Shown here: in pieces, positions 1 to 6,871 of the stretch
Numbering within the stretch: position 1 is the stretch's first letter
How the letters are laid out: each line of letters starts with the position of its first letter
Origin: Flavobacteriaceae bacterium UBA5079
GTDB lineage: Bacteria; Bacteroidota; Bacteroidia; Flavobacteriales; Flavobacteriaceae
Direction: 5' to 3'
Length of the DNA stretch: 12,091 nt
NCBI GenBank assembly: GCA_002414705.1
Contig: DIAL01000078.1
Location: forward strand, 73,134 to 85,224
The notes under the pieces: model-generated
Seen by the model: the letters and a program-made list of their open reading frames with translations, nothing else
Databases searched by the model: none
Told to the model about the DNA's origin: nothing
Made by a program: the position numbers and the translations under genes

Positions 1-3000
1 ATTGCTTTAGGTGACGAAGCTATTTTTCCTGGTACTGTTTGGGCTGTTACCTATGGTGCAAATAGTATTACCGTTTTTGAACCCTCTGATTTAATCTGTT
101 TACAACCAGGAGATATTGGATATGATGCCTTGGCAGATAATGATGGAGATGGTTATACAAACCAAGATGAACTAGATAATGGCACCAATATTTGTTCTCA
201 AAGTAGTAAACCTAAAGATAATGATAATGACAATATATCCGATTTAAATGATACAGATGATGATAATGACTTAATTCTAGATGTTAATGATGCGTTTGCG
301 TTAGATGCAGACAATGGTACAACAACAAACCTTCCTATTGATTATCCATTCTGGAATAACGATCCCGGAACTGGTTTATTTGGATTAGGTTTTACAGGAC
401 TCATGCTAAATCCTGCTGGAACAACAGATTATCTAGATCAGTTTAACGAAGCCGAAATGTCCTTTGGTGGTGCAGCTGGAAAGGCTACTGTGGACGCTGT
501 TTCTGCAGGTGATGCTTTTGAAGGTTTTAACAATCAAGATTACGGGTTTCAATTTGGAATTAATGTCGATTCAAATTCGGCACCCTTCACAATACATGCT
601 AAAGTAGAATCGCCTTATTTTGGGTCTGGTGGTATTCAAAACGAACCAGTAGATTTTCAATCGTATGGTATGCAAATAGGAACAGGTGATCAAGACAACT
701 ACTTGAAACTTGTTTTTATGAATGGCACGCTCAATAATGACATGCTAAATGGCTTACAATTAGTTCTAGAAACAAATGGCGTAGTTACATTAAACACAAC
801 CTACGATGTGCCAGATATTATTAATTCGGGTTCAGTGGATTTATATATTTCTATAGAAGATCCAGCAACAGGAACGGCACAACCATTCTATTCCACAGAT
901 AATGGCGAAACCTTAAGTCTATTAGGTCCAACCATTATTTTACCAAGTAACTTTTTAGACCCTTTAGACACCAAAGGTCTGGCAGTTGGAATTATTTCAA
1001 CCTCCAGATCCGCTACAACACCAAATCCGTTTACAGCAACTTGGGATTATATAGAGGCTTATGAAAACCAAAATGGTGTCATTTCTATTAACCCAACCAA
1101 TTTAGATTTCGGTTTAACACCTGTAAATAATGCACAACGAAGCAAATACATTGTATTGAATAATGAAGGTGGTCCAACGGATGATATTATTACTGTTACT
1201 GCTTTAAATTTTTCAGGAACCAATGCAGCTTTATTCACTTCAGATGTAAGTTTACCATTTAATTTAAATCCTGGTTCATCGGTAAAAATTCCAATCGATT
1301 TTATTTCCGATAATATAGCAGGTATAAAAACGGCTAGTATGGAAATTGTTCATTCTGGAGTTAACACAGGTGTTACGATGTCATTAACAGGAGAATTAAC
1401 AGATATCTACACACCTATGGTTCGTATTAATGCTGGAGGACCTTTGGTTTTAGCATCCGATGGTGGTCCAGATTGGGAAGATAATACAACGACTACAGGC
1501 GATTCATATACGGTATCCTCAGGTTCTTCTTATTCCTCTACCGAAGTCTTTTATGCAGATAGAGATGCTTCAATTCCTAGTTATATAGATGCAAGCACCT
1601 ATTATGATGTTATGCATGTACAAAGAAGTAACAGCGATCCAGCTTACCCTATGATTTTCTCCATTGCATTACCAAATGGCGAATATATTGTAAACCTGTA
1701 TTTTGCTAATTTATACAATGGGACTTCCGAACCTGGTGAACGCGTTTTTAGTATTAATTTAGAAGACGAACGCCTTTTAGATAATTTCGATATTTCCAGA
1801 GAATTTGGTCATCGTCAAGCTGGACTCGTACAAAATAACATAACCGTTACGGATGGTGTTTTAGAAATTCGCTTTTTCGAAAACATAGAAAACCCATTAA
1901 TCAATGGAATAGAAATTTTGGGTATTGCCTATCCAGAACTAGAATTACAACCCATAGCAGATAGAACAAGTTGTGAGTTGGAAATATCTGACTTTCAAGC
2001 AGAAGGTTCTGGCGGAAATCCATTAGATAATTTAACATATTCTATTACTGGACAACCAGCAGGAACAGATATTGAGCCAACAAACGGCTTAATTTTTGGC
2101 GTAATTGATGAAACAGCTGTTTCTGGTGGCCCAAATAGTGATGGCGTTTATAATGTAACCGTTACACTAAGCAAACCAGGTAGTTTAGATGTTTCGGAAA
2201 GTTTTGTATGGACTATTTTAGATGATACTGAAGCACCTATTATTTTGTGTCCTGACACCATAACAGAAGTGCTACCTAATGGTATAACAGAAGCTACAAT
2301 TTCCTTAACAGAACCAACAGCTACTGACAATTGCAGCAGTACCATAACGTATACTGGTGTACGTTCTGATATGTTGTTATTAACTGACCCATATCCATTG
2401 GGTGACACAATTATTACATGGACTGCAACAGATGCTTCAAACAATATATCTTTAAGTTGTGATCAAACAATAACAATTTTAGAACCTATTTTAGTGTCCG
2501 CAAAAGCATATTTACAAGGTGCTTCTTTAAATCCTAATATTGGTGAAGAAACACTTATGCGTGACGATTTAAGGGTGGCTAGTCTCATTCCATCAACAAG
2601 TCCGTATACAGATGGTTTAGTTTGTAATCCAGCTGTATTTACAGTTACTGGGAGTAATGCCATTGTAGATTGGATATGGATAGAAATACGAGACGCCATT
2701 ACGAATACATTGGTAATAGATGCAAAATCTGGTTTACTACAACGCGATGGCGACATTGTTGACATTGATGGTTTTTCACCTATATATTTTGAACAATTAT
2801 CAGATAATTATTTTGTTGTTATTAATCACAGAAACCATTTAGGAGTTATGACTGCTGCTGCAGTAACACTATCTAACGTAACAACCGTTATCAATTTTAC
2901 GGATAGTGGAACAGCAACTTTTGGATTGGAAGCACAAACAACATTTGGAATGCCAATAGGTGTTTTAGGCATGTATGGAGGAGACATAAATGGTAATAAT

Positions 3001-3252
3001 CAAACGCGTTATTTAGGACCAAATAATGATTCTGCTAGTTTAAAAACTATTATATCTAATGCCCCAGGAAATACGACTTCTAGCAACTATTTTCCATATA
3101 ACGCTTATCATTCTGGTGATATTAATCTAGATGGTATTGTACGTTATTTAGGACCTGGAAACGACAAGGGCATCTTAAAGAATATCATAACAAATCATCC
3201 TGATAATCCATCTTCAAACTATTATCCAGTTTCAGAACAAATATCAAATTAA
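1..3252 (+). CDS. Large multidomain secreted surface protein with malectin, HYR and dockerin-like domains (5' end missing)
   Basis: The frame is open from base 1, so the start and signal peptide lie outside the window; 1083 residues are visible. Reading in order: residues 1-45 look like the end of a beta-propeller-type domain; 46-105 are Asp/Asn-rich, calcium-binding thrombospondin-3-like repeats (DNDGDG, DTDDDND); about 115-356 is a lectin-like beta-sandwich; 361-466 is an Ig-like domain of the choice-of-anchor D type; 471-641 is malectin, a carbohydrate-binding fold; 644-742 is cadherin/Ig-like; 743-829 is HYR; 830-990 is a conserved beta module (VDWIWIEIRD, RDGDIVDIDG, NHRNHLGVMT); 994-1063 holds two dockerin-like repeats. 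It probably acts outside the cell in adhesion or glycan binding. No T9SS sorting domain is seen at the C-terminus, although the next gene, 16 bases downstream, has one. Domain names are by pattern only; the malectin and HYR calls are the firmest. Confidence 0.85.
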   Translation: MALGDEAIFPGTVWAVTYGANSITVFEPSDLICLQPGDIGYDALADNDGDGYTNQDELDNGTNICSQSSKPKDNDNDNISDLNDTDDDNDLILDVNDAFALDADNGTTTNLPIDYPFWNNDPGTGLFGLGFTGLMLNPAGTTDYLDQFNEAEMSFGGAAGKATVDAVSAGDAFEGFNNQDYGFQFGINVDSNSAPFTIHAKVESPYFGSGGIQNEPVDFQSYGMQIGTGDQDNYLKLVFMNGTLNNDMLNGLQLVLETNGVVTLNTTYDVPDIINSGSVDLYISIEDPATGTAQPFYSTDNGETLSLLGPTIILPSNFLDPLDTKGLAVGIISTSRSATTPNPFTATWDYIEAYENQNGVISINPTNLDFGLTPVNNAQRSKYIVLNNEGGPTDDIITVTALNFSGTNAALFTSDVSLPFNLNPGSSVKIPIDFISDNIAGIKTASMEIVHSGVNTGVTMSLTGELTDIYTPMVRINAGGPLVLASDGGPDWEDNTTTTGDSYTVSSGSSYSSTEVFYADRDASIPSYIDASTYYDVMHVQRSNSDPAYPMIFSIALPNGEYIVNLYFANLYNGTSEPGERVFSINLEDERLLDNFDISREFGHRQAGLVQNNITVTDGVLEIRFFENIENPLINGIEILGIAYPELELQPIADRTSCELEISDFQAEGSGGNPLDNLTYSITGQPAGTDIEPTNGLIFGVIDETAVSGGPNSDGVYNVTVTLSKPGSLDVSESFVWTILDDTEAPIILCPDTITEVLPNGITEATISLTEPTATDNCSSTITYTGVRSDMLLLTDPYPLGDTIITWTATDASNNISLSCDQTITILEPILVSAKAYLQGASLNPNIGEETLMRDDLRVASLIPSTSPYTDGLVCNPAVFTVTGSNAIVDWIWIEIRDAITNTLVIDAKSGLLQRDGDIVDIDGFSPIYFEQLSDNYFVVINHRNHLGVMTAAAVTLSNVTTVINFTDSGTATFGLEAQTTFGMPIGVLGMYGGDINGNNQTRYLGPNNDSASLKTIISNAPGNTTSSNYFPYNAYHSGDINLDGIVRYLGPGNDKGILKNIITNHPDNPSSNYYPVSEQISN
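2980..3189 (+). repeat. Two dockerin-like repeats with RYLGPxND motif
   Basis: Two 25-residue copies lie at 2980-3054 and 3115-3189, with starts 135 bases apart. Each begins GDIN, continues through a shared RYLGP and an ND pair, and ends in a short helix of the type LKxII. Compared with a standard dockerin loop (D-x-N-x-D-G, then D at position 12), the acidic residue here is at position 16, so the loop appears to carry a four-residue insertion. The first copy has Asn in place of the third acidic ligand (GDINGNN), while the second keeps it (GDINLDG). The copies differ at the DNA level, so this is an old duplication. Confidence 0.7.
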
Positions 3253-3268
3253 TTCAAAACAAATAGTC

Positions 3269-4048
3269 ATGAAAAAATTATATATAACATCATTCTTATT
3301 ATTTGCTTGTTTCGCTTTAAGTGCGCAAGTAACGTATCAATTTAGCGTGTCATTTGTTGGGATTAATACAAATACTGGCAACTTCCAGATGGCGCTTTTA
3401 GCTACGCCTAGTGAATCGGTCACCAACAATAGTACTGATGATATGGGAGCTGGTTTTTACGTTCCAACGGGTTTAACTATTGGGAATTTTGTTGCGGGAA
3501 ATTCTAATATACCAGCCTCCGAATGGGAATCTATTTCCATGGGACCAGGCACATTTGGCGATGCTTATTTTTTAGGTCGGGATGAAGCTGGTGCTTTTAG
3601 TATTTTGTTAAATGGAGCAGGTCCTTTTGAACTTGTTTTATTTGATGTCATTGCAAACCCTAACCCATCCAGTGGTGAAATTCGTTTTGTAGAAAATGGC
3701 GACCCGGTTTTTGACACTATTTTTATTGAAAATTATATTAATATTGCTGCTCAAAATTTATATTCTCAAAATAATCCTGCGGCAAGCTTAATAAGTTTTC
3801 AAACGCTAAATTTAGAGTCCGTAAATACGGATAGCCCAGTTAGTATATACCCGAATCCAGTGTCTGACATGCTGTATATTAAAACTGTAAATTCCATTAG
3901 TAATGTTGAAATTTTTACCCTATTAGGAAGTCAAGTAATGAAAACGAAAAACCCAGAAATTAATGTGAGTAACTTTCAATCTGGAACTTATATTTTAAAG
4001 GTAGAAACAGATTTAGGTCAGATAATCAAAAAATTGATTATTAAATAA
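3269..4048 (+). CDS. Small exported protein with T9SS type A sorting domain, possibly cohesin-like
   Basis: The 259-residue product starts with a Sec signal peptide (residues 1-19, cleavage probably after the Ala of LSA, before Gln20). Residues 22-180 form a beta-rich domain (YQFSVSFVG; GPFELVLFDVIANPNPSSG; ENYINIA) that could be a cohesin-like sandwich, though I cannot confirm this by eye. Residues 190-259 are a typical type A T9SS sorting domain: YPNP at 194-197, a GTYILKV strand at 239-245 and a basic C-terminus ending KKLIIK. Such domains direct export across the outer membrane and are then removed on attachment to the surface. The ATG is 16 bases after the stop of the large surface protein, so the two are very likely co-transcribed. 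No Shine-Dalgarno sequence is visible. The sorting domain is firm; the function of the N-terminal domain is inferred. Confidence 0.9.
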   Translation: MKKLYITSFLLFACFALSAQVTYQFSVSFVGINTNTGNFQMALLATPSESVTNNSTDDMGAGFYVPTGLTIGNFVAGNSNIPASEWESISMGPGTFGDAYFLGRDEAGAFSILLNGAGPFELVLFDVIANPNPSSGEIRFVENGDPVFDTIFIENYINIAAQNLYSQNNPAASLISFQTLNLESVNTDSPVSIYPNPVSDMLYIKTVNSISNVEIFTLLGSQVMKTKNPEINVSNFQSGTYILKVETDLGQIIKKLIIK

Positions 4049-4067
4049 TTAGTTTAGTTTTAATAAT
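4037..4067. terminator. Possible bidirectional terminator: A+T hairpin across two abutting stop codons
   Basis: A perfect 9-bp inverted repeat (ATTATTAAA at 4037-4045 and TTTAATAAT at 4059-4067) with a 13-base loop sits exactly where two convergent genes end. The stop codons at 4046-4048 (+) and 4049-4051 (-) are in the loop. The stem is A+T only and weak, and no long T-run follows it, so it may be incidental in such AT-rich DNA. Confidence 0.25.
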
Positions 4068-4741
4068 AGATTAGGATCTGGGCAATTTTGTAAAAATTTG
4101 TCCAGATTTTTTTTGTTGCAAACTCCTGGATAATCACCCATAAAACCCTCCATATCACGAATTATTTGAAAATGTAAATGTGGTGCATAATCACCATTTA
4201 CATCTGCAGCTCCAAGTGTGGCTATTTGTTCGCCTTGTTTAACGACATCTCCTACTTTTTTATTGGTTAAAGAGTCCAAACTTAAATGCCCATAGAGCGT
4301 ATAAAAAATCACATCTTTAATCTGATGCTCTAGAATAAGTGTTGGACCATAATCGCCAAAATTGGCATTATTAGCAAAACTGTGTATTCTACCTTCTAAT
4401 GGAGAAAAAATAGGCGTTCCAGAAGCTATCCATAAATCAATTCCTAAATGAATATTGCGTTCGGTATCGGTATTTTGCTCATTGAAATACGAACTGCGTT
4501 TGTAAATGTTTCGTTTTTCATTGTAGCCACCATAAGCAACTAACGCCTGTTTTTGTTGGCAATAATTATTAATAAAAACAGTCCAAGCTTGGGATGATGA
4601 AATATTAAAAGTTTGCAGTTCTAAATTATCTACTGATAAATCTATAGGAACATATTGAGATAACAGAATTTTTTTATCTAAAACGAAAAGAGGCATAGAA
4701 CTAATGCCAAGTAAAAATGAAGAAAAGGTAGTTGAGTTCAT
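4049..4741 (-). CDS. M23-family metallopeptidase, without signal peptide
   Basis: The 230-residue protein has a complete LytM/M23 core at about residues 95-195. The zinc and catalytic motifs are HLGID (H98, D102), YGH (H152) and HLH (H188, H190). M23 enzymes usually cut peptide bonds in peptidoglycan cross-links. The C-terminus (GDYPGVC, then NCPDPNLLL) and the HLGIDLW, GTPIFSPLEG and FGDYG stretches resemble a Bacteroidota group of about 230-residue stand-alone M23 proteins. The N-terminus has no clear signal peptide: the first 20 residues are only mildly hydrophobic and there is no basic n-region. The protein may therefore be cytoplasmic or act on a non-peptidoglycan substrate. It is the last gene of the sigma-factor operon, 27 bases after its neighbour, and its stop abuts that of the convergent T9SS gene with no base between. 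Family is certain; location and substrate are open. Confidence 0.9.
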   Translation of the reverse strand: MNSTTFSSFLLGISSMPLFVLDKKILLSQYVPIDLSVDNLELQTFNISSSQAWTVFINNYCQQKQALVAYGGYNEKRNIYKRSSYFNEQNTDTERNIHLGIDLWIASGTPIFSPLEGRIHSFANNANFGDYGPTLILEHQIKDVIFYTLYGHLSLDSLTNKKVGDVVKQGEQIATLGAADVNGDYAPHLHFQIIRDMEGFMGDYPGVCNKKNLDKFLQNCPDPNLLLKLN

Positions 4742-4768
4742 AGCTTTTAAAAACTCAAAAATAGGAAA

Positions 4769-6283
4769 CTAATCCATAACTACATGACTATATTTTGCAT
4801 TTACAACAATGGTTTTATTATTGGAAAGACTACCTGAATTAAAAGAAGAAACTGCTTGTCCTTTTGTGTTTTTTGGGTGTTTTAATTGTGAATTCTTACC
4901 AATATACTGCAATTTATAATCTGCTTGTGGTAGTTTTAAATTAGCATTACTGTTATCCAAGGTCATATTAATAGTATTAAAATTGTCAGTTATCTTATTG
5001 ATAGTAAGATCTCCAAAGCTGCCATTAATAATGGTATTTCCAGATAGGTTATCAATATGAATATTAGACGAATTTGCATTTAAAACAAGTCCATTAACAT
5101 TTTGAATAGTAGCATCTTCCACAAAATTCAATTCTAAAGCACCCATTTTCCAGTCTTTTATTAAAAGTGATGAATACGAAGCATTGATGGCTGTTTTTTC
5201 GCCATCAATGCTATTTGCTAAAAATTTAGTGTGATTTAATTCTGCTTTTAAGTTGTGTATAACTGTAGTAAATTTCATTTCACCATGTCGGACATTCAAT
5301 TTCAATTTAGCATCCTTGGGAATTTTTATTTTAAGCGTTTTTTTAACTTTCATATGTTTTCCCATATCGGAATCAAAAACAGCTTGATATTTGGCTTCAT
5401 GCTCTTGACGTTTGCTTTCATGTTTTTCGAGTTCTTTTTCCATACGTTTAGCATGTTTTTCCATGTCTTTTCCAAATTGCTCACCCCAAGTTTCCATGTT
5501 TTTGCCAAACTCTTCACCCCAAGCCTCCATATTTTTACCAAATTTCTCACCGAAGGCTTCGCCCCAGGCTTCCATGTCTTTGCCAAATGTTTCACCAAAT
5601 TGATTGCCAAATTTTTCACCCCAAGCTTCCATCTCTTTCTCATATTTTTCAAAAGCTTTGGTATCTACTTCTTTTGCCCATTTTTCCATTTTACTAGCAT
5701 AAGCATCGCCATATTTTGCACTGTATTCACGACTCCATTTATCCATATAAACGTCGCCTTCATTTTTATAGCGTTCAAAATCAAAATTGGTATCATTCAT
5801 GCCTTCTGGTAAATCGGGTAAATTAGGCATGTTCGGCATTTTTGGCATATTTGCTAAATCCAAGGATTCCATTAAACCGTCTATCATAGGCATAATTGGC
5901 ATATTTGCTAATTCAATTTCTAAATTCTGCATGGCAAGGTCTAATGATTTTGTATCAAAATGAATCATGCTTTCAGACCAACTTTCACCTTCAGAATTCG
6001 AGTTTATTCTTATAAAATCTTTCGACCCTTCCACCCTAACGTTCCAGGCATCAGCCTGCTTTTTTAAAGCGTCTTTTGATAGAGCGTCACTTTCAATATA
6101 AGCTTCAACTTCAACAATATCTTTATTCCAGGTATCTATAATAATATTGGTGTAACTGGTATTTAAATCTATCGTTACATCGTCATTGACTTGTGTTGAT
6201 TGCGAAATCTTATCAATTCGCTGTTGTGCCTTCATACTTAATGTAAAAAGTAAGCAGAGAAACAAAAATTTTATATTTTTCAT
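4769..6283 (-). CDS. Secreted DUF4097-like protein split by a Met/Trp-rich repeat helix
   Basis: The 504-residue protein starts with a signal peptide (MKNIKFLFLCLLFTLSMKA, about 19 residues), so it goes at least to the periplasm. Residues 23-95 and 310-504 are beta-strand rich and look like the two parts of a DUF4097-type right-handed beta-helix (TSYTNIIIDTWNKD near 42-55; SSNIHIDNLSGNTIINGSFG near 405-424). Between them is a 215-residue insert: a Met-Pro segment (126-160), an aromatic and charged helix (165-216), a repeat ladder of MEAWGExFGK units (217-272) and a strongly charged helix (273-300). It lies 12 bases after the anti-sigma gene and 27 before the M23 gene, so it is probably an output or sensor of that sigma system. 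DUF4097-like proteins are frequent partners of ECF operons in this phylum, but their molecular role is unknown. The fold is a fairly confident guess; the function of the insert is not known. Confidence 0.8.
   Translation of the reverse strand: MKNIKFLFLCLLFTLSMKAQQRIDKISQSTQVNDDVTIDLNTSYTNIIIDTWNKDIVEVEAYIESDALSKDALKKQADAWNVRVEGSKDFIRINSNSEGESWSESMIHFDTKSLDLAMQNLEIELANMPIMPMIDGLMESLDLANMPKMPNMPNLPDLPEGMNDTNFDFERYKNEGDVYMDKWSREYSAKYGDAYASKMEKWAKEVDTKAFEKYEKEMEAWGEKFGNQFGETFGKDMEAWGEAFGEKFGKNMEAWGEEFGKNMETWGEQFGKDMEKHAKRMEKELEKHESKRQEHEAKYQAVFDSDMGKHMKVKKTLKIKIPKDAKLKLNVRHGEMKFTTVIHNLKAELNHTKFLANSIDGEKTAINASYSSLLIKDWKMGALELNFVEDATIQNVNGLVLNANSSNIHIDNLSGNTIINGSFGDLTINKITDNFNTINMTLDNSNANLKLPQADYKLQYIGKNSQLKHPKNTKGQAVSSFNSGSLSNNKTIVVNAKYSHVVMD
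5468..5635 (-). repeat. Tandem MEAWGExF repeat ladder (units of 19, 15, 11 and 11 residues)
   Basis: This codes residues 217-272 of the DUF4097-like protein. Each unit opens with an acidic or Asn residue, then MEAW (METW in the last), then one or more GxxF blocks, then GK. The GxxF blocks number 3, 2, 1 and 1 in successive units, giving unit lengths of 19, 15, 11 and 11. The tryptophans are at 221, 240, 255 and 266. The repeats are also clear in the DNA, which suggests recent expansion by slippage. Confidence 0.9.
5804..5908 (-). repeat. Met-Pro repeat segment
   Basis: This codes residues 126-160 of the DUF4097-like protein. The pattern ANMPxMP occurs twice (126-132 and 144-150), 18 residues apart, and the second copy runs on into further MP and LP pairs (MPNLPDLP). 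The segment is likely an extended, non-helical linker that sets the repeat helix apart from the N-terminal beta domain. Confidence 0.8.
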
Positions 6284-6295
6284 TATTGTAATGTT

Positions 6296-6871
6296 TTATG
6301 CGTTATTCTTTTTCTGATTTGTATCAGAATTTTTCAAACTATGTAATTGTTCTTTTAGACGATACATGAGGTTTAATCGAAATTTTAAATTTGTAATTAA
6401 AGCACTCACCGTTAATTCATTTGGACCCTGTTCCGTTAATTCGATGGATAATTGCTTGTATTCAGAATTTAAAGCATCTAAACGTGAAATATAACCATCA
6501 ATAAGTTCTTTGTTCTCGGAAGTTAAAGCGACTTTTGATAATTCTAAATTAATATTTGCTAGATAATAATCTTCCACTTTTTTGAAGTCGGGAGAAATAT
6601 CACCAAGTGTTTTTAAAGGCAATTCATCTGGAGCAACTTCAACAATAGAATTTGTAATAACAGGTTGGTTGAAATACGAAAAAACACCAAAACCCAATCC
6701 AAAAACAATAACAATACTTGCTGCAATTTGCATCCAAGATAAATTACGCTTTTTCTTTTGTGGTAAAGCCGAATTCAATTTCTGAAGAAAACGAGCGTCA
6801 TGCCCTAAAGACAATTTAGACTTTGTTTCTGTTTGGTCTTGTTTTAGTAAATCTCTAATATCGCGTGCCAT
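6296..6871 (-). CDS. Single-pass membrane anti-sigma factor (predicted)
   Basis: The 191-residue protein has a hydrophilic N-terminal domain (1-45), a basic stretch (KKKR, 39-42), one membrane helix (about 46-67) and a periplasmic domain (68-191) that looks mostly helical (two long charged helices near 95-125 and 130-180). This inside-to-outside layout fits an anti-sigma factor that holds the sigma factor through its cytoplasmic part and senses the envelope through its outer part. No zinc-binding HxxxCxxC motif is present, so it is not of the ZAS type, and no FecR domain is visible. Its ATG overlaps the end of the sigma gene by 17 bases, which implies translational coupling and matched levels. 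The role is inferred mainly from position and topology, since the cytoplasmic part has no motif I recognise. Confidence 0.8.
   Translation of the reverse strand: MARDIRDLLKQDQTETKSKLSLGHDARFLQKLNSALPQKKKRNLSWMQIAASIVIVFGLGFGVFSYFNQPVITNSIVEVAPDELPLKTLGDISPDFKKVEDYYLANINLELSKVALTSENKELIDGYISRLDALNSEYKQLSIELTEQGPNELTVSALITNLKFRLNLMYRLKEQLHSLKNSDTNQKKNNA

Noticed and set aside
2148..2765. Two open frames of about 100 codons on the minus strand of the large surface gene
   Set aside because: They lie wholly inside a gene with clear HYR and beta domains and have no recognisable features.
3211..3249. Search for a T9SS sorting domain at the C-terminus of the large surface protein
   Set aside because: No YPNP-type strand, GxY motif or basic end is present; the protein stops shortly after the second dockerin-like repeat.
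5350..5652. Second minus-strand frame inside the DUF4097-like gene, with its own repeats
   Set aside because: It is the same DNA repeat read in a shifted frame. Unit lengths that are whole codons keep any frame open.
5255..5812. Long open frame on the + strand opposite the DUF4097-like gene (185 codons, Phe-rich)
   Set aside because: It is the antisense image of the Lys/Glu/Met repeat region; its composition is explained by the repeats, and it has no start context or domain.
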